In this document: positions 44,897 through 56,600 of the stretch, one piece after another
How the letters are laid out: each line of letters begins with the position of its first letter
How positions within the stretch are numbered: the stretch's first letter is position 1
NCBI RefSeq assembly: GCF_018294505.1
Contig: NC_057812.1
Coordinates: forward strand, 56,650,074 to 56,714,073
Source of the DNA: Triticum aestivum
Lineage: Eukaryota > Streptophyta > Magnoliopsida > Poales > Poaceae
Length of the DNA: 64,000 bases
Direction of reading: 5' to 3'
The notes under the pieces: model-generated
The model's database searches: none
Seen by the model: only the letters and a program-made list of their open reading frames with translations
What the model was told of the DNA's origin: nothing
Position numbers and translations under genes: made by a program

Positions 44897-46628
44897 TGAA
44901 GGGAATATGCCCTAGAGGCAATAATAAAGTTATTATTTATTTCCTTATATCATGATAAATGTTTATTATTCATGCTAGAATTGTATTAACCGGAAACTTA
45001 GTACATGTGTGAATACATAGACAAACAGAGTGTCACTAATATGCCTCTACTTGACTAGCTCGTTGAATCAAAGACGGTTAAGTTTCCTAGCCATAGACAT
45101 GAGTTATCATTTGATTAACGGGATCACATCATTAGAGAATGATGTGATTGACTTGACCCATTCCGTTAGCTTAGCACGATGATCGTTTAGTTTGTTGCTA
45201 CTGCTTTCTTCATGACTTATACATGTTCCTCTGACTAAGAGATTATGCAACTCCCAAATACCGAAGGAACACTTTGTGTGCTACCAAACGTCACAACGTA
45301 ACTGGGTGATTATAAAGGGGCTCTACAGGTGTCTCCAATGGTACTTGTTGAGTTGGCATAGATCGAGATTAGGATTTGTCCCTCCGATTGACGGAGAGGT
45401 ATCTCTAGGCCCTCTCGGTAATGCACATCACTATAAGCCTTGCAAGCAATGCAACTAATAAGTTAGTTGCGGGATGATGCATTACGGAACGAGTAAAGAG
45501 ACTTGCCGGTAATGAGATTGGACTAGGTATTGAGATACCGACGATCAAATCTCGGGCAAGTAACATACCGATGACAAAGGGAACAGCGTATGTTGTTATG
45601 CGGTTTGACCGATAAAGATCTTCGTAGAATATGTAGGAACCAATATGAGCATCCAGGTTCCGCTATTGGTTATTGACCAGAGACGTGTCTCGGTCATGTC
45701 TACATAGTTCTCGAACCCGTAGGGTCCGCACGCTTAACATTCGGTGACGATCGGTATTATGAGTTTATGTGATTTGACGTACCGAAGGTAGTTCGGAGTC
45801 CCAGATAAGATCGGGGACATGACGAGGAGTCTCGAAATGGTCGAGACGTAAAGATCGATATATTGGACGACTATATTCGGACATTGGAAAGGTTCCGAAT
45901 GATTCGGGTATTTTTCGGAGTACCGGAGAGTTACGGGAATTCACCGGGAGGGTCAATGGGCCTTCGTGGGCTTTAGTGAAAATAGAAGGCAGCAAGGAAG
46001 TGTGTGGTGCGCCTCCCCTAGGCCCAAACCGAATTGGTTTAGGGCTTTGGGGGCCGGCCCCCTCTTTCCTTCTCCTCTCCTCCTCTTTCCTTCCCCTCCT
46101 AGTTGGACTAGGAAAGGGGGAACCTACTCCTAGTAGGAGTAGGATTCCCCCCTTGGGGCACACCCTATGAGGCTGCCAGCCCCCTCCCCTTGCTCCTTTA
46201 TATACGTGGCCAGGGGGCACCCCATAGACACACAAGTTGATTGTTCCAAGCCGTGTGCGGTGCCCCCCTCCACCATAATCCACCTCCGTCATATCGTAGC
46301 GGTGCTTAGGCGAAGCCCTGTTCCGGTAGCAACATCATCATCGTCATCATGCCGTCGTGCTGACAAAGTTTTCCCGTCGAAGCTCTACTGGATCGCGAGT
46401 CCGCGGGACGTCACCGAGCCGAACGTGTGCAGATCGCGGAGGTGTCGTACTTTCGGTGCTGGGATTGGTCGATCGTGAAGACATACGACTATATCAACCG
46501 CATTGTCATAACGCTTCCGCTTATGGTCTACGAGGGTACGTGGATGATACTCTCCTCTCTCGTTGGTATGCATCATCATGATCTTGCGTGTGCGTAGGAA
46601 ATTTTTGAAATTACTATGTTCCCCAACA
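44897..46628 (+). mobile_element. Solo LTR of an Angela/BARE/WIS-type Copia element
   Basis: 1732 bp, TGAAGGGAATATGCCC to TTCCCCAACA, flanked by a perfect 5-bp TSD, TCACT (44892-44896 and 46629-46633). There is no primer site after it and no polypurine tract before it, so it is a solo LTR left by LTR-LTR recombination. It is the best complete LTR of the family in the window. Confidence 0.93.
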
Positions 46629-46633
46629 TCACT

Positions 46634-48482
46634 GCCTTGACATTTTGGTGACACCGTAGAAAACAAATTTGACCTGTCTTTACTACATCTTGTATGATAT
46701 GTAATTTAAAGCCTTAATCGATGTGACTAGCTCTGGTAGCATGAGTGAAAAAATATAGTTATTTTTCAACACCATTAGAGTACTTAGACTAAAAGATGAA
46801 GCACTGACAAAAATCTATAAGCATTATCTATAAAATGTGATGTGAAGGTAACAAGTTTCATCACAGGATTAGTGCCTAAAGCAACACCATTAGCATAGTT
46901 TGGCTAAAATCTAAAGCATTAGCAGAATTCTATAAGCATTAATTATCTATTGAAAATATGAAGGTGAAAAGTTTGATCATCCGTTTATTGGCTAGTGCAA
47001 CATCATTAGCACAGTTTGATTACAATCTAAGACATTAGCAGAATTATAATCATTACCTGTAAAAATTGTAAAGATAACAAGTGTTATCATCGGCCTAGTG
47101 CCTAGTGCAACACTTAGCATAGATGTTGTTAACACTAGATCCTTAATAGATATCAAAAAGTAGCATCAAACTCTACAAAAAATCATAAGCATATAAATTG
47201 GCAAAACATGGCAGGAAGGCCATATACATCTACAAAACAAGGCAAGAAGGCCAGTAACACAGGAATGAAGCTCACCAACTAGGTAGCCGCAATGACAGTA
47301 GAGCAAGGCATCACATGCTAGTTCTATGATTGCGTGCCCCAAAACGGGAGTCCCGTCGTCCCATGGCAAGAAAAACGGATGGACAGAGGCGACACCTCAC
47401 GGCCATCGACGAGAAGCACGGCAAGAGCAACTGCTTGTTACGGCGTGCGAGCGGTCGTGCCATAAGGCTACAGGAGCATGGGGATGGTCCGACTGCACTG
47501 TGTGACCGTGGGGGCTTCCGGATGGTGAAACCAACCGAATAGGAGCTCGGCGGAGTGGTGAGGATTTGTTGGAATGGAGAAGATAGCGGACTAAATTATA
47601 AGCGAACTAAATTATAAACATGCTTCATAGACAACAACACTGACGGACAGGAAAACAGAAAGGTGAGAATTAAACAGGCAACACAGACGGTTCTAATATA
47701 GCAGTTAGTCAGTAAAAACTACTGATACATTTTGGCCGTCAGAACAGAAGATCACTACCAGGTTTAGTTTTGAATCGTCCATGATAAGTATCCAACTGAT
47801 CCCAAATGCTTGTCACTAACAAGTGCCTGCTCGCCAGTCAGTGCCAATGCTCATCACTGACGTCTAGATAGTCCGGTAAGTGATGAGAGGTTGGTAGTAA
47901 ACCTGTACATGCACAGCCCGGCCCGGAGGCCCGAGCCTGAAAGCCCGACATCCAGGCTGGGCACGAGCTTCATTTTTTGGCTTGAAGCCTGGTCTGAAAG
48001 CCTAAGAAAAGCTCAAAATGGCAACAAATTTATATTTTATTCAAAACATAGGTATATTATATTACTTTAATACCCCGAATATAATAATTTTAACTGAAAA
48101 ATGAGACTATTCATGTGTTCTGGGTCAGGACTGGCTTGGGCTTGAGAATCATGAATTCAAAAGTAGTTCATGAATAAAAAATTCTCTAGCAATTTATATA
48201 AGTTCAAATTTGAAAAAAAAATCATGGTTCAAAAAAAATTGCTGATTTGATAAAAATATCACGATTTTTTTTAAAATCAAATATTTGAAAAATGTTTGTG
48301 AATTTGCAAAAAGTTTGCAGATTTGGAAATGTTAACGGAATTGAAAAACAATCTTGTGAATTTATTTATTTTTGTTTCCAAAATATTTCCGGAATTGCAA
48401 AATAAAATATTCATGAATAATATGAAAAAAAAAACAGGATAAAAGGCAGACCAAAACAAAAACTGAAAAAAATAGGAAATGA
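46634..48482. other. Unassigned AT-rich region with tandem repeats and a GC-rich patch
   Basis: No gene recognised. It holds a degenerate tandem repeat (46767-47135), a short GC-rich patch (about 47330-47560) open on + (MARKTDGQRRHLTAIDEK) but without a known motif, inverted short repeats (47700-47890) matching those at 44170-44275, and A-rich low-complexity sequence from about 48000. Confidence 0.4.
46767..47135. repeat. Degenerate tandem repeat, period about 110-116 bp
   Basis: Units start with CAACACCATTAG or similar at 46767, 46882, 46998 and 47108 (spacings 115, 116, 110). Within units the order AAAATCTAA, GCATTAGCAGAAT, TATAAGCATTA, GAAGGT.A.AAGTTT and TAGTGC recurs with divergence. 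There are three full units and a partial fourth. Confidence 0.65.
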
Positions 48483-48802
48483 NNNNNNNNNNNNNNNNNN
48501 NNNNNNNNNNNNNNNNNNNNNNNNNNNNNNNNNNNNNNNNNNNNNNNNNNNNNNNNNNNNNNNNNNNNNNNNNNNNNNNNNNNNNNNNNNNNNNNNNNNN
48601 NNNNNNNNNNNNNNNNNNNNNNNNNNNNNNNNNNNNNNNNNNNNNNNNNNNNNNNNNNNNNNNNNNNNNNNNNNNNNNNNNNNNNNNNNNNNNNNNNNNN
48701 NNNNNNNNNNNNNNNNNNNNNNNNNNNNNNNNNNNNNNNNNNNNNNNNNNNNNNNNNNNNNNNNNNNNNNNNNNNNNNNNNNNNNNNNNNNNNNNNNNNN
48801 NN
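48483..48802. other. Assembly gap (320 N)
   Basis: The same 11-mer ATAGGAAATGA lies immediately left (48472-48482) and right (48803-48813) of the N run, so the gap may be an unmerged overlap or a short tandem repeat. Reading frames across it are meaningless. Confidence 0.95.
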
Positions 48803-50159
48803 ATAGGAAATGAAAAAATACAGACAAAAAAAACAATAAACCGAACAAGAACCAGTACAGAAAAAACAAGAGAAATCAAACCCAACGAACCAAAGAGAAT
48901 CTTCTAGAACATTTCTAGACACAATGAGGGAAGACAGAAAACATGAGCCGACCCATTAGAACAAACAGAGCGTCGCGTACGAGAACAACTACAAGTGGCA
49001 TGTTTCAGTGACTCGAAAAAAAACCTAGTGACACATTTCTCAAAAAAAAAAACTATAAGTGGCGTTATGTTGTGAAGGAAAAACGCTAAGAAGGGCTTCT
49101 TCCACAAGTGAGTTGAAAAATGGTTTGCTATTTTTGCGAATTTATGAAAGGCTTGTCTATCCTTACAAACCGGAAAGGTTCGGATATAACATGTTATACA
49201 ATATTTTCTTCTGCATTTGGAATATTTGGTGCTATAGTGCGCGCCTTACTGCCAAAGAAATACTCCCTCCATTCGTATCTAGACAAACTTTATTCGGGAC
49301 GGGGGTAGTACAAGATATGATGTCATATTTTTATATGCCTGACGAATTCAAAGCTACTACTCGATTGTGAAGAAGATATGGCTCATGCAGTGGCTCAATT
49401 ATCTCCTATCTTATTAGTAAAATCGAAAAAAAAATCAATCATTTGTACCCTATCCCACCTCACTTTGTTGTGACGCAGCATTCCCCACTTCTAATTTTTG
49501 CATCAAGTGTGTATGAGTGCTGTGGTCAATAACATATCTCTTGTCTTCCCTCTGAATGGAGAAAATAGGCGTTCGTACATGTTGCCGGTGATTAATATAT
49601 ATGTGGTCAATGTTTAGTCGCCATTTCGTAGGACCTTGTGCTCCAACCAAAGCTAAAATTATGGCAGGCAGCTACTTCCTGCTTGCGAGCCACAATTGAA
49701 GTGCGCCACCGTGAGCAAATGGGGCTTCAACGGCCACTCCATGCCGCACCATACGTGCACAAAATGAAGCCTAAAAGTAACTCTAGCCGCGGCATACCAT
49801 TGAGTCAAATCTGTACGTGGATGCGTACACTATGATTTTTAATCGGGCTATCCCTTTTCTATTAATTCTTGAACAAAAACAACGAGTCTTCTACAACAAA
49901 AACAACGGGAATGGAAGAAATCGAATTCAAGCGCTCATAGGATACCGGGCGTGTTTCCTACACGGCGAAAAGCCATTGCAAGAAGCATCACATGGTAAAT
50001 ATAGAGTTCCCTAGGATCCCATCTCCATCAATACGCCTCAAGTTTACGACATTGGCATCAGAGTAGCATAGCATTCTTCTCGAAAGCATCTATCGCTGGG
50101 CATTGAAGACCTTTCCAAGAAGGCAAAAAAGAACAAGCAACAAACACAATTTCAAAGGA
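48803..50159. other. Unassigned region
   Basis: No supportable gene. A-rich to about 49060, then unique-looking sequence with a Stowaway-like scrap at about 49260-49310. Short ORFs on both strands have no known motif. Confidence 0.4.
49261..49311. mobile_element. Stowaway-like MITE remnant
   Basis: TACTCCCTCCATTCGTATCT faces ATTCGGGACGGGGGTAGTA. These are the complementary ends typical of Triticeae Tc1/Mariner MITEs (CTCCCTCCGT...ACGGAGGGAG). The middle is almost entirely deleted. Confidence 0.55.
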
Positions 50160-50440
50160 TTTTTTTAAAAACACAGTACACACACAGACACTCACAACAC
50201 GCACCCCTATGAGTAGACGCATGCAACTCTACCCCTATGAGCACCATCGAGAGTCTAAGCCGGAAGACCTAAGATGGATGAAGCCGCCACTCGCCTCTCG
50301 TAGTTGACGGGCATGCCATACCACACCATACCACTGAAAGAATGGTGCCAAAGAATCTGAAATAAATCCACAAAATGTGCGAGAACCCATGTCAAATCTA
50401 TGACTTGAACCGGGATTGACTATTCATCAAGCACAAACAA
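50160..50440 (-). mobile_element. Au-like SINE, reverse orientation
   Basis: On the plus strand it runs from a T-run and an ACAC-rich stretch through CCCCTATGAG (two copies), CACCATCGAGAGTCTAAGCC, CCACTGAAAGAA and CTGAAATAAATCCA to CTTGAACCGGGATTGAC. This is the order of the reverse complement of the grass Au SINE as I remember it. The last motif is a decayed pol III B-box. The 3' tail is the T-run at about 50160. TSDs were not resolved. Confidence 0.65.
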
Positions 50441-50444
50441 CCAA

Positions 50445-52960
50445 ACTTTGAAGGGGGGGGGGTCTTGATCAACTTCTCAAAGGTAGCTTCATTCAGAGTG
50501 TTCTACATAGCACAACAGACATCCCCAACTCGATTTTAGAAATTTTAGCACCAGGGGAAAAGGAGTAACACTAAGAATAAAATAGCCAAATTTCGTTAGG
50601 GCGAAGACAAGTGCCAAAGACAGACCCCTACCGTTCTCCCGAAAACCTAGCCACATGATAGAGAAAAAGAAGATGTGAAGATTCAATTTGATCACAAAAG
50701 GAGCAAGTATAATTTCCCAACTAGTTTCTCTTCCTCATGGCTTCTCTCATCGGTGCAACATCTTGCGAAAGCATCCATAGAAAAATCTAGAGTTTAAGAG
50801 GAAGTTTCGCATCCTAGATCTAGCTAAAGTGTCCCCCGGCAAGTTTTCTCCCAAGCCACTTATACATAGACTTGGTAGCGAATTTTGATTTCTTCCCAAG
50901 GACCACAAAACGATGTCGGGTTCACTAGAAGTAGGCAAAGTAGTAACAACAATGCACATATCATTCCACTGTCGGAACAAAGTAGGCGACAACCTTCTTC
51001 CAAAAAGGGTGGAGTGATTGACCTAAGAAAAAACGATAAACATTCCAATCCATGCCGCAAATCCCTAACAACTAAGGAAACTTCTTACATTGAGGTATTT
51101 CATTAGTCAAGGAATCTTTACAAAGTCTTTCCATGTTTCCACTACCCACGATATAAAGCTCTTTGACTTCTAGAAATGGCGTCCAATGTGAGGAATAAAA
51201 AACCTAGCATTATTAGAGACAACAATATGATTATATAAGTATTTTGCTTTGACAATGTCCTGCCACAACGTAGATTGATTTCCTAAGTTCCACCACCACT
51301 TGACCAGTAGACTAATAATTTGCTTCATCAAATCTTTAACACACAGCCCTCTGCCACCATTATATTTAGATCTACACACCCAGGCCCACTTAACCACATG
51401 ATATGTTTTTTAGCACTACAACCTTTCCAAAGAAATCTCCTTCTATGCTTACAAAATTTATCAATATTTTTTTGTTCATTATGAACAATTATAAGTGGTT
51501 AGAAGGAATAGTAGACATAGATGCATTTAGGAGCACAATTTTGCTCCCATCGACAAAAAGCCCATTTCTAAGCATCATTCTCTCCCTAGAAACTTCGCTT
51601 TAAGAAAGCACAAATGAAGATTTTTTTTAGCCTAGTGTATCTAATAGGAACACCCCACTATTACGTTAGGAACTTGCAAAGTTCGCAATGGAACATGTTA
51701 GCATAGACCGATAAATGGAATCATCTCCCTCAACATTAAACACCTTCAATAAATTCATTTTTAACCAGCCACGAGTTAAAAAATATAAAACATTAGCTTG
51801 AGATTTAAAGTTTTTTAAATATCATGACTAATGCACATAATTGTATCATTTGCATATTCTAAACTTACAATACCTTTACCAATGAGGCCAGGGACCAAAA
51901 CATACCAACAACGCATTGTTTTGGTCATTAACATTCATTCTAGTTAAGCAATTAGCTACAAGCTAGGTTAATAGGGAATATGGTAAAAGGATCTCCTTGC
52001 CTAACCTCTTTGGCACTTTGAAGTAGGGAACAACGATATCGTTAAGCTTGGCATTAAGAATATCATTGTGAAGGATTTATTCCACTCGACTGAATTACTT
52101 TACCTCAAAACCCCTAGGAACAAGCTATCTACGTAAGAAATAACAATTAGGTGTGTCGAAAGCGTTTTCAAAATATAGTTAAAATAATACCAACATGCTT
52201 CTATGCAAAGACATAATACCATCAATAATGTTTCTAGTTTGATAAATCATCTAGGGAACACTCATCAATAATCAATTTCTCAACGAAGGGTTCAAGTCTA
52301 AAAGTCATTGTTTTAGTTATCCATTTGCAAATGGGTCTGAATTATTGCTAAATTTTCTCATCAACTGGAATTTCATGGAGTAAGGTAATAACACCGTATT
52401 TGATTCATTGTACTTCAGGAATGTTAGGGTGTAAACAATGAAACATGTACGTAATATACTCTTGGATTATATTCCAACAAAAGTGGAGAAACTCTACATG
52501 AATATTGTCACCACCCTTATGTTCTATTACATTCCGTATAAAATATGGCATGCTTAACTTCGTCAGCAGAGAAAGGTTCTATGGGATCAAATAGTCATCC
52601 ATGTCAACTTGTTCAGAAACATCCCAGATATGATATCAGTGGAAAGATGAAATAGGTTACCACTTTGCAAAGCCAAAAATGTCATAATATGCAGTGGCAT
52701 GATTGAGCGGCTACTCAGTTCCCTCCATAATATTGTCCTCATATTTCAATGAAAAATGGTATTTTTTAGAATTAGGAACCCTGGGAAAGTAGAAACTATT
52801 ATGATCCCCTTTAAGAAGATCTCTGTCATGAGATCTTTCCACTATTAAGTATTTTGACGAGAAATCAATTCATCAATCTCAACATTAATGTTAACCTTCT
52901 TGTATCAATTTTTCCTTAAGCATTGGTGCTTATTTGCAGAGGGTGGACCCTTGATTAGGC
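50445..52960 (-). pseudogene. L1-type LINE reverse transcriptase remnant
   Basis: Reading the minus strand downward: ADEVKHAIF (about 52560), YGVITLL (about 52400), RPIC (about 52325), GIIL (about 52190), VRQGDPF (about 51995) and the catalytic box as YANDTI instead of YADDTI (about 51855). Near the C-terminus come VKWAWVCRSKYNGGRGLCVK and LVKWWWNLGNQSTLW (51397-51170), then a decayed zf-RVT domain (SEPDIVLWSLGRNQNS, about 50900) to about 50490. Many stops and frameshifts are present and no endonuclease was recognised. These are hallmarks of a 5'-truncated plant LINE. The limits are approximate. Confidence 0.75.
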
Positions 52961-53252
52961 ACACATCCTATAGAGATAAGCATTGATAATTAAGAAAAAC
53001 TCACTTTATTATGTTAAGAACATCACTAAGCACCTTGCATTGTACCAGGCCTAAGAGCATCTCTAACGGATCCCCACACTAGTAGAAAACGGGCCTATTG
53101 TCCCGGTTCATAAGGGCCTTTTATCCCGGTTCCTGAACCGGGACTAAAGGGTCGTTACTAATGCCCTGTCCCTTTAGTCCCGGTTCAGTCCAGAACTTGG
53201 ACAGATGGGCCTCCACGTGGCCTGTGTGCGGAGCCCAGGCAGGAGGGCCTTT

Positions 53253-53281
53253 GGTCCCGGTTGGTGGCACCAACCGGGACC
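53253..53281. repeat. Perfect hairpin in the CACTA subterminal region
   Basis: Arms GGTCCCGGTTGGTG and CACCAACCGGGACC are perfectly complementary over 14 bp with a single-base loop. A related hairpin TCCCGGTTCCTGAACCGGGA is at 53124-53143. Such arrays are binding sites and small-RNA sources in related elements. Confidence 0.75.
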
Positions 53282-53664
53282 AATAGGCATCCACGCGTCA
53301 GCATTTCTGTGGCTGGGGTTTTTTTTTGAAATGGCGTGGGTTTGGGGGTTTTGGGGGGTTAATTTAGGTGTTTCATATATTGTGTTAGCTAGCTATAATT
53401 AGTAGAGGTAAGTGTCCTCTCTTATGTCCGTGCTTGGTCGACGCTAAGTACTATACATACGTATAGAGAGGACTAGACACGCTAGCTAGCTAGTAAGCAA
53501 ACGAAGGAAACAGAAGATCGTCATGAACATATATGCATACAGAGAGAAGTGATATCGACCACCTCTCCTTCTCCGAGAGATTGGTCGAACAACAAGTTCT
53601 CGTATATCTATCCGACACTACCGGCTACATATATACAATAATTATCTCTTACAAATATAATCTC

Positions 53665-56600
53665 CTAACATACGGACGCATGGTCCACATAGTATTCTCC
53701 GTCTTCAGCGATCACGTGGTCAAGAAAGAATGTCGCCAATTCCTCTTGAATTGCTTGCATGCGAGCTGGTGCTAGGAGTTCATCCCGCTTCCGAAACATC
53801 TAATTTGAAGAAGGGGGTCAATACATATATATATGAATGAATGAAACTCAACACAAATGATGGTAATAAAATAAAATTGTGAATATTGTTATTTACGCAC
53901 TTCATATTGTTCGTCAGAGTAGCCCCGCTCACAGGTCGTGTGGCGGATGGACTCGCAAACGTAGTATCCACAGAAATCATTCCCTTGTTCCTGCCACAAC
54001 CACTTTACAAGAACTAGAGGTCAATCAAACTGATAAGCAAGAATGCCAAATGGTATTGATGAAACTAGCACTTGAATCACTAGGAGATGCGTGGAACATG
54101 CTACTATAGTACTTACTTTCGGTGTCTAAATTCCAGCTTCTTCGGCAGTCCCGGAGCTTTTTTGGTGAATTTTCTCCAAACCCTGCCAGACAAAGAAAAC
54201 AATTACTTGATATCAGAAATGAACAAAGTTGCTGATATGGTGGATAATGATCGATTTAACTTACTTCTCGAGCATTTGAGTTATGTCCGCATACTCCTGG
54301 GGATCTTTTCGTTTAGAGTCCAAGACAGTTACTACTCCCTGCTCAAGCTTAATCTCTAGGAGAATATAGTGGAACCAGCGCACGCATGCATAACTCATCA
54401 ATTACATTACTATAACCTTGACTAATATATAAGGGAAACCGAATATGCACAAGACAGTAACACTCACTTGAAGTTGTAAGGAAAGAGTATTATATATTTG
54501 TTTTCATTTATTACCAACGATCGTAGAAAGTTGGCCTCGGTATCTGCGGCATGAAATTTAACCTCAGTTGCATCTATGAGATTTGTGTTAATGAACCCAA
54601 TATCACCAATTTGTCTTTTCTTCAATTCGACGATCTTCAATCTGCATAACATAGTGAGGATAATTATAAATACATGCAATGAAAGAGCTGAGCTATATAG
54701 AGAGACTTAATGAAAAAAGTAGTACTACTTACAGACAGTAGCAGGTGACCGTTACTTTATCGAGGGCCAATTGATTGAAAAACTGAAATAACTCCTCAAA
54801 TGGAACAGGCAATAGTTCAATTCCAACGAGGTCATACTCCTTTTTAACTCTCACATACAAAGTATTCCTTCCCCCAGACTCTCTGCAGATTTTTCAAGTA
54901 CCAATCATGCAATCTTCGCATCATCGTTGATAGAGATCTTTCATCTTTGACGAGAGGCTTCACGTACTCGTATCTTTGTATCTGCACCTCCAAGAAATCA
55001 TAATGTACATCGTCGGGCAGGTAATCTCCAAGATTGCTATAACCGGGCACCATCCTCGGATCATTAGCGACAATGTCGCTAGGCACCTTGAGCGGGGGGC
55101 ACGATTGCTTCGCTTGTTCGCTGAGCTGGGCAATTTGTTTCTCAGCTCGCCGTTCTTTCATCCTTTGATCACTGACAGTACTTTCTGACCACTCCGCTTC
55201 AGCAAATGCCTTTCCAATAATGCGCTCATAGTTGCCTTTCGACAGAGACTTCGGTGGTTTTGTCAGGGCAGCCAGAGTGCGCTTCACTTTCACCGGATCT
55301 ACCTTCTCCTCCGGAGGTGGATGTTTCTTTGCTTTCACCCCTTCAAAGAAGTTCCTCACTTCTTCTCACGCGATCTCGCCGTTCTCCTTCGGGGTCCTCT
55401 CGTATGGTAACTTCTCTGGAGTCCTCAGAGAAGGACCGAATCTATATGTCCTCCCGCCTCTGGTTGTACTGCTAGACGCCAGCAGAGCAGACGGAGTGGA
55501 TGTCTTCTTTACTTGCTTACGAGGCGGAGGAGAAGGACTACGACGCGCCGGAGCAGCCAGAGCGGCGGCGGGTCTCTTCCGCCCTTGCTGACGAGGCGGA
55601 GAAGGAGGAGGCTGGCTGCTCGGGCGCGCCGGCGCAGGCGGAGTGCCGCCACGCGCCGGAGAAGGAGCCGGCCGAGTGCCCTGATCGTCACTCGCCGGAG
55701 GAGGACGCGGTGGAGGAGGCGGAGTGCCCTGACTCGCCGGAGGAGGAGGAGGAGGAGGCGGAGGCGTCCAGTTCGGAAGGTTGATGAGCTCCTTCCGCCA
55801 TAGGCATGGAGTCTTCAGAGCAGAACCCAGCCGAGTCTCCCCTTCACCGGTAGGATGGTCAAGCTGGAGGTCCTCAAATCCCTCCGTTATTTCATCCACC
55901 ATCACCCTAGCATATCCTTCTGGAATCGACCGGCAGTGAAAAGTTGCGTCGGGTTCAGTAGGAAAAACAGAGCCAACAGCCGCCTTGACCTTCATACTAA
56001 TCCATTGCGTCATAAGGTGGCAATTTTGAGACTCCGTGATAGCATCCACGGGATAGCTGGCAGGAGTCGTCAAGACATGCTCCGGCTGAAGCAGCTCGGT
56101 GGAAGCCACGCTGCTTCTCCGCTGAGATGGCGGGGTAGCTTCAGGGGAAGCTTCGGCAGTTCGTTTGCTGCGATTTGCTTCTCGTTCCTCTATCGCTTGT
56201 ACCCTAGCATGCAGCGCCTGCAGTTGGGTCTGCTCCACTTTCTTCCTCCTCTCGTGGCATTTGTAACCGCCTGCGTACGGAAACCCAGCCTTCCACGGAA
56301 TGGAGCCTGGCATGCCTCGTTTTCGTCCAGGGTTCTCAGGATTCCCGAGGGCCATTGTGAGCTCGTCGTTCTCTCTGTCTGGAACGAGCGTCCTTTGCTG
56401 CGGTGCTTCGATATAGTGCTTAAGCCTCTTGACTGGTATTTCCATTTGCTCGTCCGTCCAATTGCACTTCCCTCATACAGGGTCCAAGTTTCTGCCAGCC
56501 CCAAAGAACCAAGTCCAGCAACGGTCTGGCCAGTTAATTGTCTCTGGTTCGATCCCTTTATCAACCAGATCATTCTCAGCCTTGGCCCACTTAGGCCAGG

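Noticed and set aside
44897..46628. The complete Angela LTR as the missing 3' LTR of Angela-1
   Set aside because: It has its own perfect TSD (TCACT), no polypurine tract in front, and is separated from the end of Angela-1 homology by about 1.35 kb of unrelated DNA.
48277..48922. Long reading frames across the first N run
   Set aside because: They consist mostly of N translated as X and have no support.
55500..55803. Plus-strand Arg/Glu-rich frames opposite the Pro-rich linker
   Set aside because: They mirror the minus-strand CACTA gene in GC-rich sequence and contain no domain. The minus strand has the conserved motifs.
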